Assembly: GCA_944382705.1 (NCBI GenBank) | Contig: CALWNE010000061.1 | Coordinates: 1 to 50,308 of the forward strand | Source: an uncultured Allofournierella sp. | Lineage (GTDB): Bacteria > Bacillota > Clostridia > Oscillospirales > Ruminococcaceae | Direction of reading: 5' to 3' | DNA length: 50,308 bases | Shown: one piece after another, positions 7,831 to 16,973 of the stretch | Position numbering within the stretch: position 1 is the first letter of the stretch | Layout of the letters: each line of letters begins with the position of its first letter | Position numbers and translations under genes: made by a program | The notes under the pieces: generated by a model | What the model was told of the DNA's origin: nothing | What the model saw: only the letters and a program-made list of their open reading frames with translations | Databases searched by the model: none

Positions 7831-8057
7831 GCAGTCACCTCCTTACAAACCATAGCACGGATACGGTTCTTGAGATATTCGCCGTCAAGGTCGGTGAGCA
7901 TTTCGCACCAACCGGAACGAAAGAAACCCTCCAAAGATTTAACTTCATCGGTATATTCCGTCTTGTCCGGGTGGGTATAATGACATTTCAAAGCCGTCTT
8001 GTAGTCTCTTACAGCGGTTTCGATAATTGCGTTGGCTAATGCTTGGTAAGGGTTCAT
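7827..8057 (-). CDS. Small phage protein of unknown function
   Basis: A 76-residue protein starting MNPYQALANAIIETAVRDY and ending in KNRIRAMVCKEVTA. It is predicted helical, with no known catalytic motif. ATG 8057 was chosen because GGAGG lies 7 nt upstream. It sits between the SNF2-like helicase and the DUF1492 regulator and shares an ATGA overlap with the latter. I do not recognise a function. Confidence 0.7.
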   Translation of the reverse strand: MNPYQALANAIIETAVRDYKTALKCHYTHPDKTEYTDEVKSLEGFFRSGWCEMLTDLDGEYLKNRIRAMVCKEVTA

Positions 8058-8116
8058 ATTCGTACCTCCGTATTCTGTGATTTCTCGGATTGGCACGGAT
8101 TGTCAAGTAGATTGTC

Positions 8117-9481
8117 TCAGATTTTCAAATCGGCTTTAACCGCATCGATAAGGGCATTCTGTGTACGCTCCTTAGTATGTAAAGCCTTCATAATACGCTC
8201 GTCAATGGTGTCCTTGGTGATAATATGCTGAACCACCACAGTTTTTGAGGTCTGCCCCTGTCGCCATAAACGAGCCACGGTCTGCTGGTAGAGTTCCAGA
8301 CTCCAGGTAAGGCCGAACCATACGAGGGTGGAACCACCGGACTGAAGGTTGAGTCCGTGACCGGCAGAAGCGGGATGAATCAAAGCCACAGGGATTTCCC
8401 CGTTATTCCATCTGCGGATACTGTCGGAGGTGTCCAACTTGGAATAAAGAATATGGCACTTTTTCAACCTGTCGGTAATACGGTCAAGGTCATGCTTAAA
8501 CCAGTAAGCCACAAGGATGGGATTGCCGTTTGCGGATTCGATAATGTCCTCTAGAGCATCCAACTTTCTGTCATGGATGTTATGGACATCACCGTCATCG
8601 TCATAAATGGCTCCGTTTGCAAGCTGACTCAGCTTACCGGAAAGGGATGCAGCGTTGGCAGCTGTGATTTCACCCTCCGGAATATTCAGCACCAACTCAC
8701 GCTTCATATCTTCATAATCGGCCTGCTCGGAATCGGAAAGGCGCACGGTGTATTCGCTGTTTATCAGTTCCGGCATCTGCAGGTGGTCGGTGGACTTCAT
8801 GGAAATGGTGATGTCACCAATTTTCTTGTAGATGGCATCCTCTGCATACGGCAGCGGTTTGTAGGAGTAGATGATTTGTCCGTTGCGCTTGTCCGGCATA
8901 AAGTAGTTATTGCGATATTGGGTAATGAATCTGCCAAGGCGCTGCCCCATATCAAGCAGACGGAACTCCGCCCACAAATCCATTAAGCCATTGGAGGCAG
9001 GAGTGCCAGTAAGTCCTACGATGCGTTTAACATAGGGTCTGACTTTCATAAGAGCCTTGAAGCGTTTTGTGCTGTGGTTTTTAAAAGAAGACAGTTCATC
9101 GATGACCACCATATCGTAGTCAAACTTGATGCCACTTTCCTCAATGAGCCATTGGATGTTCTCACGGTTGATGATGTAGATATCAGCAGGACGCATGAGT
9201 GCCGCTTTTCGTTCTACTTCGGTGCCCACAGCCACGGAACAGATGAGACTCTGTAGGTGATCCCATTTATTAACTTCAGCCGTCCATGTGTCCCGTGCTA
9301 CACGCAGCGGTGCAACGACAAGGACTTTATGGACCTCGAAGCTGTCAAACAGGAGATTGAAGATTGCCGTCAAGGTGATGCTCGTTTTGCCAAGGCCCAT
9401 ATCAAGCAGGACTGCGGCAATGGTGTGGGTTTCAATATAGTTCACAGCAAATTGCTGATAATCATGCGGTTTGTATCTCAT
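8117..9481 (-). CDS. Phage SNF2-like DEAD-box helicase
   Basis: A 454-residue superfamily 2 ATPase of the SNF2 type. Motifs: I DMGLGKT (27-33), II DELS (near 142), III GLTGTPASNG, and VI QTVARLWRQGQ near the C-terminus. ATP-driven DNA translocation or remodelling during phage replication or recombination is the likely role. The gene overlaps the VRR-NUC gene by 20 nt. The pair VRR-NUC plus SNF2 helicase is a recurrent phage cassette that may work as a nuclease-helicase unit. The start at ATG 9481 has GGAG about 9 nt upstream. Confidence 0.93.
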   Translation of the reverse strand: MRYKPHDYQQFAVNYIETHTIAAVLLDMGLGKTSITLTAIFNLLFDSFEVHKVLVVAPLRVARDTWTAEVNKWDHLQSLICSVAVGTEVERKAALMRPADIYIINRENIQWLIEESGIKFDYDMVVIDELSSFKNHSTKRFKALMKVRPYVKRIVGLTGTPASNGLMDLWAEFRLLDMGQRLGRFITQYRNNYFMPDKRNGQIIYSYKPLPYAEDAIYKKIGDITISMKSTDHLQMPELINSEYTVRLSDSEQADYEDMKRELVLNIPEGEITAANAASLSGKLSQLANGAIYDDDGDVHNIHDRKLDALEDIIESANGNPILVAYWFKHDLDRITDRLKKCHILYSKLDTSDSIRRWNNGEIPVALIHPASAGHGLNLQSGGSTLVWFGLTWSLELYQQTVARLWRQGQTSKTVVVQHIITKDTIDERIMKALHTKERTQNALIDAVKADLKI

Positions 9482-9743
9482 CAAGGATGTCTCCAATCTG
9501 CGACTCATCATCCAGTACATAAACCGGGAAACCGAGTCTGCGTAATAACTTGTGCCTTGAAAGCTGAAGCGGGCGGGGCTTTTCTCCGGGAGCCTTTACT
9601 TCCACAAAGGCAAAATGGCAACCCGGCAGAAGAACAATCCGGTCGGGCATCCCATCATATCCGGGAGACACGAACTTCGGACAGATGCCGCCCTGCTTTT
9701 TTACCATCCGCACTAATTTTTGCTCGATTGCTTTTTCTCTCAT
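9462..9743 (-). CDS. VRR-NUC domain nuclease
   Basis: A 93-residue stand-alone VRR-NUC nuclease (PD-(D/E)XK superfamily). The N-terminal helix has EQKLVRMVKKQGG. The catalytic core follows as GMPDRIVLLPG and FAFVEVKAPGE, giving the D...ExK triad. The family cuts structured DNA such as Holliday junctions (FAN1-like). The start at ATG 9743 has GGAG 9 nt upstream. The 3' end overlaps the helicase start. Confidence 0.9.
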   Translation of the reverse strand: MREKAIEQKLVRMVKKQGGICPKFVSPGYDGMPDRIVLLPGCHFAFVEVKAPGEKPRPLQLSRHKLLRRLGFPVYVLDDESQIGDILDEIQTA

Positions 9744-9769
9744 AATGATTTCTCCATTCCAGCTGAGTG

Positions 9770-9866
9770 CAAGGTGTATCAATGTCTTTTACTAAACTTT
9801 TTCTTATGTAATTTTTTTGTTTTTTTACCCTAAGAAAACTTTTATATATGACCTTGATACACCTTG
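9770..9866. repeat. 13-bp inverted repeat flanking an AT-rich core, downstream of the primase gene
   Basis: CAAGGTGTATCAA (9770-9782) and its exact complement TTGATACACCTTG (9854-9866) flank 71 nt that are very AT-rich. An inner pair TTTTCTTA (9799-9806) / TAAGAAAA (9831-9838) could extend the structure. The element fills the only sizeable gap in the replication genes, directly after the primase/helicase. It may be an origin-like or replication-protein binding site, or simply an mRNA hairpin. Confidence 0.6.
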
Positions 9867-9878
9867 TCATTGCCACGG

Positions 9879-12146
9879 TTAGTTCAGAAAATCCTCGTCC
9901 TCGGACTTAAGGCAGAGGCCTTTAAAGTAACGCTTGCGGTTCACCACTAAGCGCTCGAAACCTGCGTTCTCCAGTGCCAGATAGAAGTCAGCGGTGTTAC
10001 GCACATACTCGTTGCAGTCCAGGCAGTAGTTGCGGTATGCCTGATACAACGCACTGGAACTTTCCTTCAGGCCGTCACCAACATCGCATTTTTCTGCCAG
10101 GAAGTTTCCGAACCAGTCATTCTGATTGCGATAGTCGTCAATGGCTTTCTGCACGATAGCGGGAACGGCAAATTTGTATTCCAGGTCAATGACCTTTTTG
10201 GCACCCTCGATAATCCAGGCAAGAATGCTCTCCCCCGCATTTTGGTAAAGATAATCGCCGTAGTTCTTAATATCGCTCTTGCCCTCAATCTTGGCATTGA
10301 ACGGAATTACAATGAGTCGACGCCAGGTACCATCGTCGGATGCACTGACTTTCGGCAGATGATTTGTATACAGCACCAAGCTGTGACTTGGAGAGAAACT
10401 GAAGGGGTCTTTGTACTTCTTTTCCGCAAAAATATCATCCACGGAGCAGAGCTGCTTGACCGTGGAATCGTTCAAACGAGCGCCTTCCTGCATCTCGGCG
10501 GCAATGAGCAGACGCTTGCCTTTAACCTCGGCCATTTCCGGCTTCACATTGCGGCGGCATCCAAAAGTGAGGGTATCGGCAGAGATATTGCCGCTGTACA
10601 GCCCCAAGACACGGGACACAGAGTTCCAGAAGGTGGACTTACCGTTTCGTCCGCAACCATATGCAATGATGAGGGCTTCCACCTCCACCTTACCGACAGC
10701 AGCAAGGCCGCAGATCATCTGTACATAGTCGATGAGTTCCTGGTCACCGCAGAAAAGCGTATCCAGGCAGTCGAGCCAGATTTGCTTGCCACGATTTCCG
10801 GGTGATACAGTGGTAGTTTTGGTGATAAAGTCCTCCGGCGAATGCTCCCTGGCACCTGCTAACCCTAAGCGAAGATCATAGGTAGCATCTGGGGTGCAAA
10901 GCAAGTACGGGTTAGCGTCCAAATCCTGGGGCGTTATTTCCAGCATTGGCCGGGACTCCTTCAGTGTGGCAGTAATGTTCTTGGATGCACGGCGCTGAAT
11001 TACAAAGGACTGGTATGCCTTGGCGGCAAGGAATGCTTGGTATGTCTCCATCTGCTCCTCGTTCATCATGCCTTCGGCCTTGGCCTTACTGTTGCTATCT
11101 AAAAGGTCCTTGGCACCGCAAGTCTTGAGGGCGGAAAGAGCCTCTATCATATCCCTGGATGCCTCTCTCAACTGACGACGAGTCAGTTCATGGGCAACAG
11201 CCTGTGAACCAGGTTCGGTTTCCTGCCAGTACCGACCGTTGTAACGGATGTAGTGGGTAGCTGGAGAATAGCGCAATTCCCCGGAGAAGTACTTTGCCAG
11301 AACTTCAGCTTGTCCCACATCGGAGAAATCCTCCGGTTTATAAGAGTTGCCATCGTTATACACTTCCGGTGGGATATAGTCGTCCTGCTGCTGAACTTTG
11401 GCATAGAATCTTTGGGCGCTGTGCCAGATAGTCATGAGTTCCTGTTGTTCCAGAGGTGGAGAGCATTTGTCTGCTTCTTCCATGAAGCATTTGAAGGCAG
11501 TGTCATTGTCCCCGTACTTTTTGATGACGCGACCGGCAAATCGGGACATGGTGGCATTGCGGCTGCCTTGGGGAATCACCTGGTTTCCGCCGTGCGAACC
11601 GGCACTCATATTCGCATCAAAGTCTTCTGCAGACAGATATTCGCTCAAGGTCATCTCGCTGGGGAAAATCTCCACCTGGGGGTTCGATGTACCGAAGAAA
11701 AACCGGGCAGCATCCAAAGCCTTGGTGTCGAAATACGGAAAGATGGTATTTACCAGCTTTTTCATTTCGCTGTATGCTGTGGGATCGGTCATGTGCTCGA
11801 TGGGAAATAGCACATGGAATTTAGGGCGAGCGGCTTTGCCGTTCTTCTCGCGCATATGGAAACGACTGTAATGTACGGCAAAGGTAATGCCGGGAAACGC
11901 AAACTGGACATCCGTTGGAGTAACCCAATCCTCTGGATTCTCGGAGTGATCATTGTCACAGTCCACAGGCAGGCAGTCTGAACCGAGGAAATTATCCCCA
12001 CTGCGGTAATTGTTCTGATATTCCGCACAGACATAGTCGCGGCTGACAGCGGAAGCAAAATCTGCTGTGTCCATTACTGCTATTTTATGTGGATAGGAAC
12101 AGTTGCCAGGTGCATTGATAAAATCGGCACTGTAAAGGGTAAACAT
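9879..12146 (-). CDS. Phage primase / SF3 helicase (D5-like)
   Basis: A 755-residue replication protein. The N-terminal archaeo-eukaryotic primase-like domain shows VDCDND (61-66) and the downstream KFHVLFPIEH strand. The middle D5_N region and the C-terminal superfamily 3 helicase have Walker A GCGRNGKST (497-505) and a TNHLPKV sensor-like motif (about residue 600). It primes and unwinds phage DNA at the origin. Neighbours are the DUF4406 and polymerase genes upstream and VRR-NUC downstream, a standard phage replication module. The start at ATG 12146 has AGGAGG upstream. Confidence 0.93.
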   Translation of the reverse strand: MFTLYSADFINAPGNCSYPHKIAVMDTADFASAVSRDYVCAEYQNNYRSGDNFLGSDCLPVDCDNDHSENPEDWVTPTDVQFAFPGITFAVHYSRFHMREKNGKAARPKFHVLFPIEHMTDPTAYSEMKKLVNTIFPYFDTKALDAARFFFGTSNPQVEIFPSEMTLSEYLSAEDFDANMSAGSHGGNQVIPQGSRNATMSRFAGRVIKKYGDNDTAFKCFMEEADKCSPPLEQQELMTIWHSAQRFYAKVQQQDDYIPPEVYNDGNSYKPEDFSDVGQAEVLAKYFSGELRYSPATHYIRYNGRYWQETEPGSQAVAHELTRRQLREASRDMIEALSALKTCGAKDLLDSNSKAKAEGMMNEEQMETYQAFLAAKAYQSFVIQRRASKNITATLKESRPMLEITPQDLDANPYLLCTPDATYDLRLGLAGAREHSPEDFITKTTTVSPGNRGKQIWLDCLDTLFCGDQELIDYVQMICGLAAVGKVEVEALIIAYGCGRNGKSTFWNSVSRVLGLYSGNISADTLTFGCRRNVKPEMAEVKGKRLLIAAEMQEGARLNDSTVKQLCSVDDIFAEKKYKDPFSFSPSHSLVLYTNHLPKVSASDDGTWRRLIVIPFNAKIEGKSDIKNYGDYLYQNAGESILAWIIEGAKKVIDLEYKFAVPAIVQKAIDDYRNQNDWFGNFLAEKCDVGDGLKESSSALYQAYRNYCLDCNEYVRNTADFYLALENAGFERLVVNRKRYFKGLCLKSEDEDFLN

Positions 12147-12149
12147 GAT

Positions 12150-12569
12150 TTATACCTCCTCGCAATAATCGGTGAAGTACCGCAAGCGGTAGTTTTTCCA
12201 CTTGGCTCTGCAAATTTCAGATTCCATACCAGGTGAGATGTGGTCACCAAAAACCCAAACCTCACTGCACTTGCTCATCAGTGCGTTGCCAAATAATAGG
12301 CCCAGCTGGCGCTCTCTGGGATTGCGGTCATTAAGAAACTGTGGGAACAGCAGATGCGGTGCGATGGGTATGTAGCCCTGGTCTACAGCAAATCGGCTGT
12401 AAATCTGTGCCGCAGCTACATTCTTTTCCACATCTCCGGAATAGGGAGAGCAGATATACACCATTGGACGGAAGGCGGATCGTGCCCGTTCTTCCTTCTC
12501 TATGGCGGTCATTGCCTCATAAGCGGTGGGGTCGTAATACCCTTCGCTGTTAAATTTGTTGATACTCAT
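12150..12569 (-). CDS. DUF4406-like (nucleoside 2-deoxyribosyltransferase-like) phage protein
   Basis: A 139-residue protein with RPMVYICSPYSGDVEKN, then IAPHLLFPQF and CSEVWVFGDHISPGMESEI. This is the Rossmann-like pattern of DUF4406 and related nucleoside deoxyribosyltransferase-like proteins. The exact reaction is unknown. Phage copies are suspected to act on nucleotides or modified bases. ATG 12569 was chosen because GAGGT lies 7 nt upstream. Only 3 nt separate its stop from the primase start. Confidence 0.75.
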   Translation of the reverse strand: MSINKFNSEGYYDPTAYEAMTAIEKEERARSAFRPMVYICSPYSGDVEKNVAAAQIYSRFAVDQGYIPIAPHLLFPQFLNDRNPRERQLGLLFGNALMSKCSEVWVFGDHISPGMESEICRAKWKNYRLRYFTDYCEEV

Positions 12570-12582
12570 GGAATTTACCTCG

Positions 12583-14523
12583 TTAGTCTTTCTTGTAGAA
12601 ATCAGTCTCATAGCCATCGGCACGAAGCTGCAAGCCTTTTGCCCAAGGCGGGGTTCTGCCCATCTGATCGCAGATCGCCTGCAAGGACATCGTGCGGTCA
12701 GCTTCAATGACCACTTCATCGTGGATGTGCATCACGATGGAACAGCAGCGAAGTGTCTGCATCACATAGCAGAGGATGTCCCTTGCTGTTGCCTGCACGA
12801 TGTTTTCCACAAACTTGGGTCCGTAGCTGTCAATCCGCTCCCACTTTTTCGTACTGCCGACACCCTCATAGGTGATGCAGTCACCGCCAAATTTATTGGT
12901 GCCGATTTTAGGCTTTACATAGGCAAGCTGTCTACCGGATGGGAGTGTAATAAACAGCATTCCGCTTTTGCAGCAGAAGGTGATGCCGTGTGTCTTATTG
13001 GTGTGTTTGAAGCGGACAGCCTCCATAACGGCACGGTCAACATCCCACCACAGCTTTGTGATGTTGGGGTTAGCTTGTCTCCAGGCATCCACCAGGGACG
13101 GCAGTTCCCCTTCGGTCAGCCCCATCTCCAAAGCACCCATTGCTTTCAATGCGCCGATTGATCCGCCATAACCCAATGCCAATTCTGCGATTTTGCCTTT
13201 CTGGCGGAGGTGTCCGTTGACACCGTGCTTTTCCACCGGAACTCCAAACATCTGGGAAGCAGAGGCACAGTAGATGTCCTTGCCCTCTGCAAAAACCTTT
13301 TGTCGCCATTTCTCTCCAGCAAGCCAAGCAATAACACGGGCTTCGATAGCCGAGAAGTCAGCAACGATAAGTTTGCGGTTATCCTGGGGAACGAATGCTG
13401 TACGGATAAGCTGTGACAGGGTGTCCGGAACATCCTCATAGAGCATTTTCAAGGCATCAAAGTCACCACAACGGACAAGACCACGGGCTTCAGCAAGGTC
13501 TGGAAGATGGTTCTGTGGAAGATTTTGCATTTGGATAATTCTCCCCGCCGCCCGCCCTGTACGATTGGCACCGTAGAACTGAAACATCCCTCTGGCTCTG
13601 CCGTCAGCACAGACGGCTGTCTCCATGGCTTGGTACTTTTTCACCGAGGATTTGGCAAGCTGCTGGCGGAGGGTCAGTACGGTTTGTAATTCTGGAGGTG
13701 CAGTCTTCAGCATTTCAGCCACAGCCTTTTTGCCGAGAGTATCGGTTTCTATGCCATTGAGGGACAGCCATCCCTTCATCTGCTGCACGGAATTTGGATT
13801 TTCCAATGCGGTCAGTTCCTTCATTGCTTGTGTCAGTTCCGAGCGGGAGCGCCCGTCCATCTGAATGGCCTGTCGCACCAGTTCCATATCCAAGGCAACA
13901 CCACGGTCATTGATTTCTTGATCCATGTGGTATTCATTCCACACGCTATCCGGCACAGGATATTTGACAAGCCGAGCCTGGATGGACATCTCCGTTTCCA
14001 CATCGCGGATATTGTACTTTTTGAAAGCTAGCCACTTTTCTGGGGCATGAGCCGGAAGGTTGCGAGTGCGCTGCCCATTGGCTTTGGTCGGTGTACATGG
14101 CTGACAGAAATACTTAATGAGGTCCTTGCCATCGGTCAGCTTCTGTTTTTCCAGACCAAGCACGGCTCCAACACCCTCCAGGGAGAGAGGAAGCCCCATC
14201 GTGGCAGCCCAGACCATAGAGCAGTGCCAGGATTTCGGGTCAAGATAATCCCCGGTAGAATACCCCAGATGTCGGGACAGGCAGATTCGTTCAAAGTTGG
14301 CATTGAAGGCCCATTTGATAACAGAATTGTCTGTTAAGGCAGATAAAACCTGGTCTGGAATCTCCTCGCCGCAGGCAAGGTCCACAAGCTGAACCGTGCC
14401 TCCGTCAATGCTGTAAGAAAATAAAAGAATTTGAAATACGGGAGACTCCACATAGCGGTATACCCCGCACTTGGCGAGGTTCTGATCACTGTAAGTCTCG
14501 ATATCGATTGAGAGTGTTTTCAT
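12583..14523 (-). CDS. Phage family A DNA polymerase with 3'-5' exonuclease domain
   Basis: A 646-residue replicative polymerase. The exonuclease domain begins at the N-terminus (SIDIETYS, Asp7/Glu9). The polymerase domain carries motif A DFSAIEARVIAWLAGE, motif B around KGKIAELALGYGG and motif C HDEVVIE near the C-terminus. There is no 5'-nuclease domain, which is normal for phage enzymes. ATG 14523 gives a compact N-terminus directly at the exonuclease fold. Upstream starts (14550) add residues with no motif. Confidence 0.95.
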   Translation of the reverse strand: MKTLSIDIETYSDQNLAKCGVYRYVESPVFQILLFSYSIDGGTVQLVDLACGEEIPDQVLSALTDNSVIKWAFNANFERICLSRHLGYSTGDYLDPKSWHCSMVWAATMGLPLSLEGVGAVLGLEKQKLTDGKDLIKYFCQPCTPTKANGQRTRNLPAHAPEKWLAFKKYNIRDVETEMSIQARLVKYPVPDSVWNEYHMDQEINDRGVALDMELVRQAIQMDGRSRSELTQAMKELTALENPNSVQQMKGWLSLNGIETDTLGKKAVAEMLKTAPPELQTVLTLRQQLAKSSVKKYQAMETAVCADGRARGMFQFYGANRTGRAAGRIIQMQNLPQNHLPDLAEARGLVRCGDFDALKMLYEDVPDTLSQLIRTAFVPQDNRKLIVADFSAIEARVIAWLAGEKWRQKVFAEGKDIYCASASQMFGVPVEKHGVNGHLRQKGKIAELALGYGGSIGALKAMGALEMGLTEGELPSLVDAWRQANPNITKLWWDVDRAVMEAVRFKHTNKTHGITFCCKSGMLFITLPSGRQLAYVKPKIGTNKFGGDCITYEGVGSTKKWERIDSYGPKFVENIVQATARDILCYVMQTLRCCSIVMHIHDEVVIEADRTMSLQAICDQMGRTPPWAKGLQLRADGYETDFYKKD

Positions 14524-14589
14524 AATCACCGGTCCTTTCTCCATACCCAATAGGGTGGCAGATTAGTCCGCCATCCTGGGATGAGATGC

Positions 14590-14778
14590 TTACTTGTTCA
14601 GCAAGCTCTCCATGCGCTTGTCATGGTATTCCTTGTCGCGTTCAGCCTGGGCCAGTTCGCGCTTTTCTCTCTTGCGGTAATAGAGGAAGGACTGGATGGA
14701 AGTTACCAGAAAGCTGATGCTAATGCACAGCCAGACAAACAGAAGTACGGTGAGGAGAATAGTCTGAATCATTTCCAT
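14590..14778 (-). CDS. Small single-pass membrane protein
   Basis: 62 residues. One hydrophobic segment (about residues 5-31, ILLTVLLFVWLCISISFLV) is followed by a strongly charged, probably coiled-coil tail (RKREKRELAQAERDKEYHDK). It has a perfect AAGGAGGT ribosome binding site 8 nt before ATG 14778. It lies between the ssDNA-binding protein and the polymerase. Its function is unknown; it might anchor the replication complex to the membrane, which is inference. Confidence 0.75.
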   Translation of the reverse strand: MEMIQTILLTVLLFVWLCISISFLVTSIQSFLYYRKREKRELAQAERDKEYHDKRMESLLNK

Positions 14779-14798
14779 AATGTTTTACCTCCTTTGGC

Positions 14799-15374
14799 TT
14801 AGTTCAAAAAATCATCGTCGGCATCGGTTGCAAAATCGGACTCAGCACTCGCCTTGCCACCCAAAGGTTCACCGGCACGGATCAGCTGAAGATTATTTAA
14901 GCCGCAGGCAATGCCTTTGTTGCCGTTGCTGTTGAACGCATAGAAGTTGATGCTGGCACGGCCGTACACGCCAGAGTATACCGCGGAGCGGGTTAGCACA
15001 GGATTACAGTCAGCATCAACGATGCCGGGTGCGGTAGCGGAGTTGGCGTTAACGAAATAAGCATTGGCGTAGGCGGAATCATCCGGGCGCTCCACATCAC
15101 CATCGCGAAGAGGATTCTTTATGGCAGCGAGAGGAGGAACGGAACGACCGTTGCCTTTCAGCTTGGCCTGACCCTCTTGGTAGGCAGCTTCGATAGCCGC
15201 TTTGATTTTGGTCACCGTCTTGGTGTCTGACTTGGGAATGATGAGGCTGATACTGAACTTAGGAGTGCCACCGTTAATGGACTTTGGTTCCCATACGTTG
15301 GCATATGACCAACGAGTATCGGGACCGGTGATAACCTTCATAGGGTTGTTGACTCTGTTTGTGTTGTTAGACAT
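14799..15374 (-). CDS. DUF2815 phage ssDNA-binding protein
   Basis: 191 residues starting MSNNTNRVNNPMKVITG, with WSYANVWEPKSINGG and KFSISLIIPKSD. The acidic C-terminal tail DADDDFLN resembles SSB tails that recruit partner proteins. DUF2815 belongs to an OB-fold ssDNA-binding group (Enc34-like). The start at ATG 15374 has GGAGGAATTTT upstream. Its stop is 20 nt from the small membrane protein, and its start abuts the DUF2800 stop. The primase C-terminus also ends in DEDFLN, so both may contact the same partner (inference). Confidence 0.85.
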   Translation of the reverse strand: MSNNTNRVNNPMKVITGPDTRWSYANVWEPKSINGGTPKFSISLIIPKSDTKTVTKIKAAIEAAYQEGQAKLKGNGRSVPPLAAIKNPLRDGDVERPDDSAYANAYFVNANSATAPGIVDADCNPVLTRSAVYSGVYGRASINFYAFNSNGNKGIACGLNNLQLIRAGEPLGGKASAESDFATDADDDFLN

Positions 15375-15375
15375 A

Positions 15376-16506
15376 TCAAAATTCCTCCATAAAATCATTT
15401 TTTGCGGTATTAATTGCCGGTCGCTTATCACTGTCCGGCACGAGCGTGGGTTTGCCTTGTGGCTTTTCAATATAAGGGGCAAGAAGTTCTTCAAAGCGGG
15501 ATTTGCCAAGCAGTTTCTGCATGGCGGTCACACCGAGAAGCTTTTTCTCATAAGGGTCGAAGCCTGCGCTCTCAACGGTGGCGGCAACAACAGCTTCACT
15601 GGTGTACTTACGGTTAGAGCGACCCTCGACCAGCTTCCAGCCGGACCATTCCCTTCCGCTAACTGCCTGCTGGAGAGCGTATTCCTTGACATCGTTGGCC
15701 CAAGCGGTCAGTGCATCGACCTTGCCCAGGATGTCGGCAATCTCATCGTCCTCTAGGAGCGCAGGAGCTTCAAACTCATAACGAGCCATTTCCAGATTGG
15801 CGGCAGCGCGTTCTCTGCACTCGGCTTTTGCTTTGCAGAAGCGGCACCATTCGCCGCAGTGGAAATCGCCTTGACCCTCATAGGCCAACTTTGCCTTTTC
15901 GGAAAGATCTCCGTCAGCCCATTCAAGCAGAGCGTCTTTTTCGATAAGGTCTGTGCTGATGTTGCCTTTCCGAGGCTGGAAGATGGTCATACAGACCTGG
16001 TCGATGTCGTAGATACCATCAAAAATCTCCAAAGCCCCCAGTGCATAAAGTCTCATCTGTGGATTGCCTACTGCGGAGACTTCGACCCCTTTGCCGTGCT
16101 TGTAGTCCACGATGTTGAGAACGCCATCGGCAATGAGAATGCAGTCGGCTGTACCGAAACCATCCTGCACCCAGCGGGAAAAATCCACTCGCTGCTCGAT
16201 CAAGACCACTGGGTCGGAGCAGGTCTGCTTTACAGACTCCAAGAGTTCCATCACATAGGCGGCATACTCTTGGGCACAGTCTTCCATCTCGGTGTCATAC
16301 CAGGACAGGTTTTCGATGGGATCTTCGGTGGGTATCCCCAGAGCCTGCTTCAGCCGGGCTTCTGCTAATGTGTGAACATAAGTGCCCTCGGCGGCATATT
16401 CGCTACCCTTATCCTCGTAGGCTTCGCAGAGCCTTGCGGAGGGTGGGCAGTTCAGCCAGCGTTCGGAAGATGATGCCGAGAGCGTGGCGTGTGCTTTAGG
16501 TGGCAT
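15376..16506 (-). CDS. DUF2800 RecB-like PD-(D/E)XK exonuclease
   Basis: 376 residues. RecB/AddB-type nuclease core: EGTYVHTLAE (His45), GTADC (Asp121), VDYKHGKG (Asp134, Lys136), then NPQMRLYALG (Gln150, Tyr154). Cys20 plus C221, C224 and C230 form the four-cysteine pattern of an iron-sulfur cluster as in Cas4/AddB. It probably resects DNA ends for phage recombination or replication. It precedes the ssDNA-binding protein gene with 1 nt between them. ATG 16506 lies inside the 3' end of the preceding small gene (11-nt overlap). Confidence 0.88.
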   Translation of the reverse strand: MPPKAHATLSASSSERWLNCPPSARLCEAYEDKGSEYAAEGTYVHTLAEARLKQALGIPTEDPIENLSWYDTEMEDCAQEYAAYVMELLESVKQTCSDPVVLIEQRVDFSRWVQDGFGTADCILIADGVLNIVDYKHGKGVEVSAVGNPQMRLYALGALEIFDGIYDIDQVCMTIFQPRKGNISTDLIEKDALLEWADGDLSEKAKLAYEGQGDFHCGEWCRFCKAKAECRERAAANLEMARYEFEAPALLEDDEIADILGKVDALTAWANDVKEYALQQAVSGREWSGWKLVEGRSNRKYTSEAVVAATVESAGFDPYEKKLLGVTAMQKLLGKSRFEELLAPYIEKPQGKPTLVPDSDKRPAINTAKNDFMEEF

Positions 16507-16804
16507 CCGTCAGTACCTCCGCATCATGAAGCAAGGCTTCGTAGTGGGCAGAATCGATGCCAGACAACTTGGATGCACCATACTTTTGCAGCAGATTTCG
16601 AATCTCTGCGGTGAAGCCCTGTCGGGACTTGTCCGCAAGAACGGCTCTGACCCGTTCCAGCGTCAGTGCGGGTTCGGCAGGGGCAACGACATCATCAGTC
16701 GTAGTGTTGGCCATCTCTGCCAGAGTGTTTGCCACTTCATTAATAGTGGCTGCGGCACTGCGCAGTTCCTTGATTGCCAGATCCAATTCGTTGATTTTCC
16801 CCAT
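16496..16804 (-). CDS. Small phage protein often mislabelled 'rrp5'
   Basis: 102 residues. The N-terminal coiled coil (LDLAIKELRSAAATINEVANTL) is followed by a linker and a C-terminal helical domain (LERVRAVLADKSRQGFTAEIRNLLQKYG) that resembles modules seen in other phage early proteins. The function is unknown. ATG 16804 has AAGGAGA 9 nt upstream. It overlaps the next gene (DUF2800) by 11 nt and the previous small gene by 65 nt. Confidence 0.7.
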   Translation of the reverse strand: MGKINELDLAIKELRSAAATINEVANTLAEMANTTTDDVVAPAEPALTLERVRAVLADKSRQGFTAEIRNLLQKYGASKLSGIDSAHYEALLHDAEVLTDAT

Positions 16805-16949
16805 TGATAATGTCTCCTTCCTTGATTTGCTTCTGCTTGATGGCACGGCTGACTTTCTTTGCCAGGTTGGCGGATACGATGATGAAGTCCAGAAGGATAT
16901 CAACCAATTCCTCTTCCGGTGTCATCACAGTTTTTTCGAATTCGTACAT
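16740..16949 (-). CDS. Small phage early protein
   Basis: 69 residues beginning MYEFEKTVMTPEEELVDILLDFI, then a basic helix AKKVSRAIKQKQ. It has an ideal AGGAGGTG site 8 nt before ATG 16949. The last about 20 residues are read across the start of the next gene (65-nt overlap), which is unusually long for this operon and may mean a lost stop codon. Function unknown. Confidence 0.65.
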   Translation of the reverse strand: MYEFEKTVMTPEEELVDILLDFIIVSANLAKKVSRAIKQKQIKEGDIINGENQRIGSGNQGTAQCRSHY

Positions 16950-16973
16950 TCTTTTTCACCTCCTGTAAGACGC

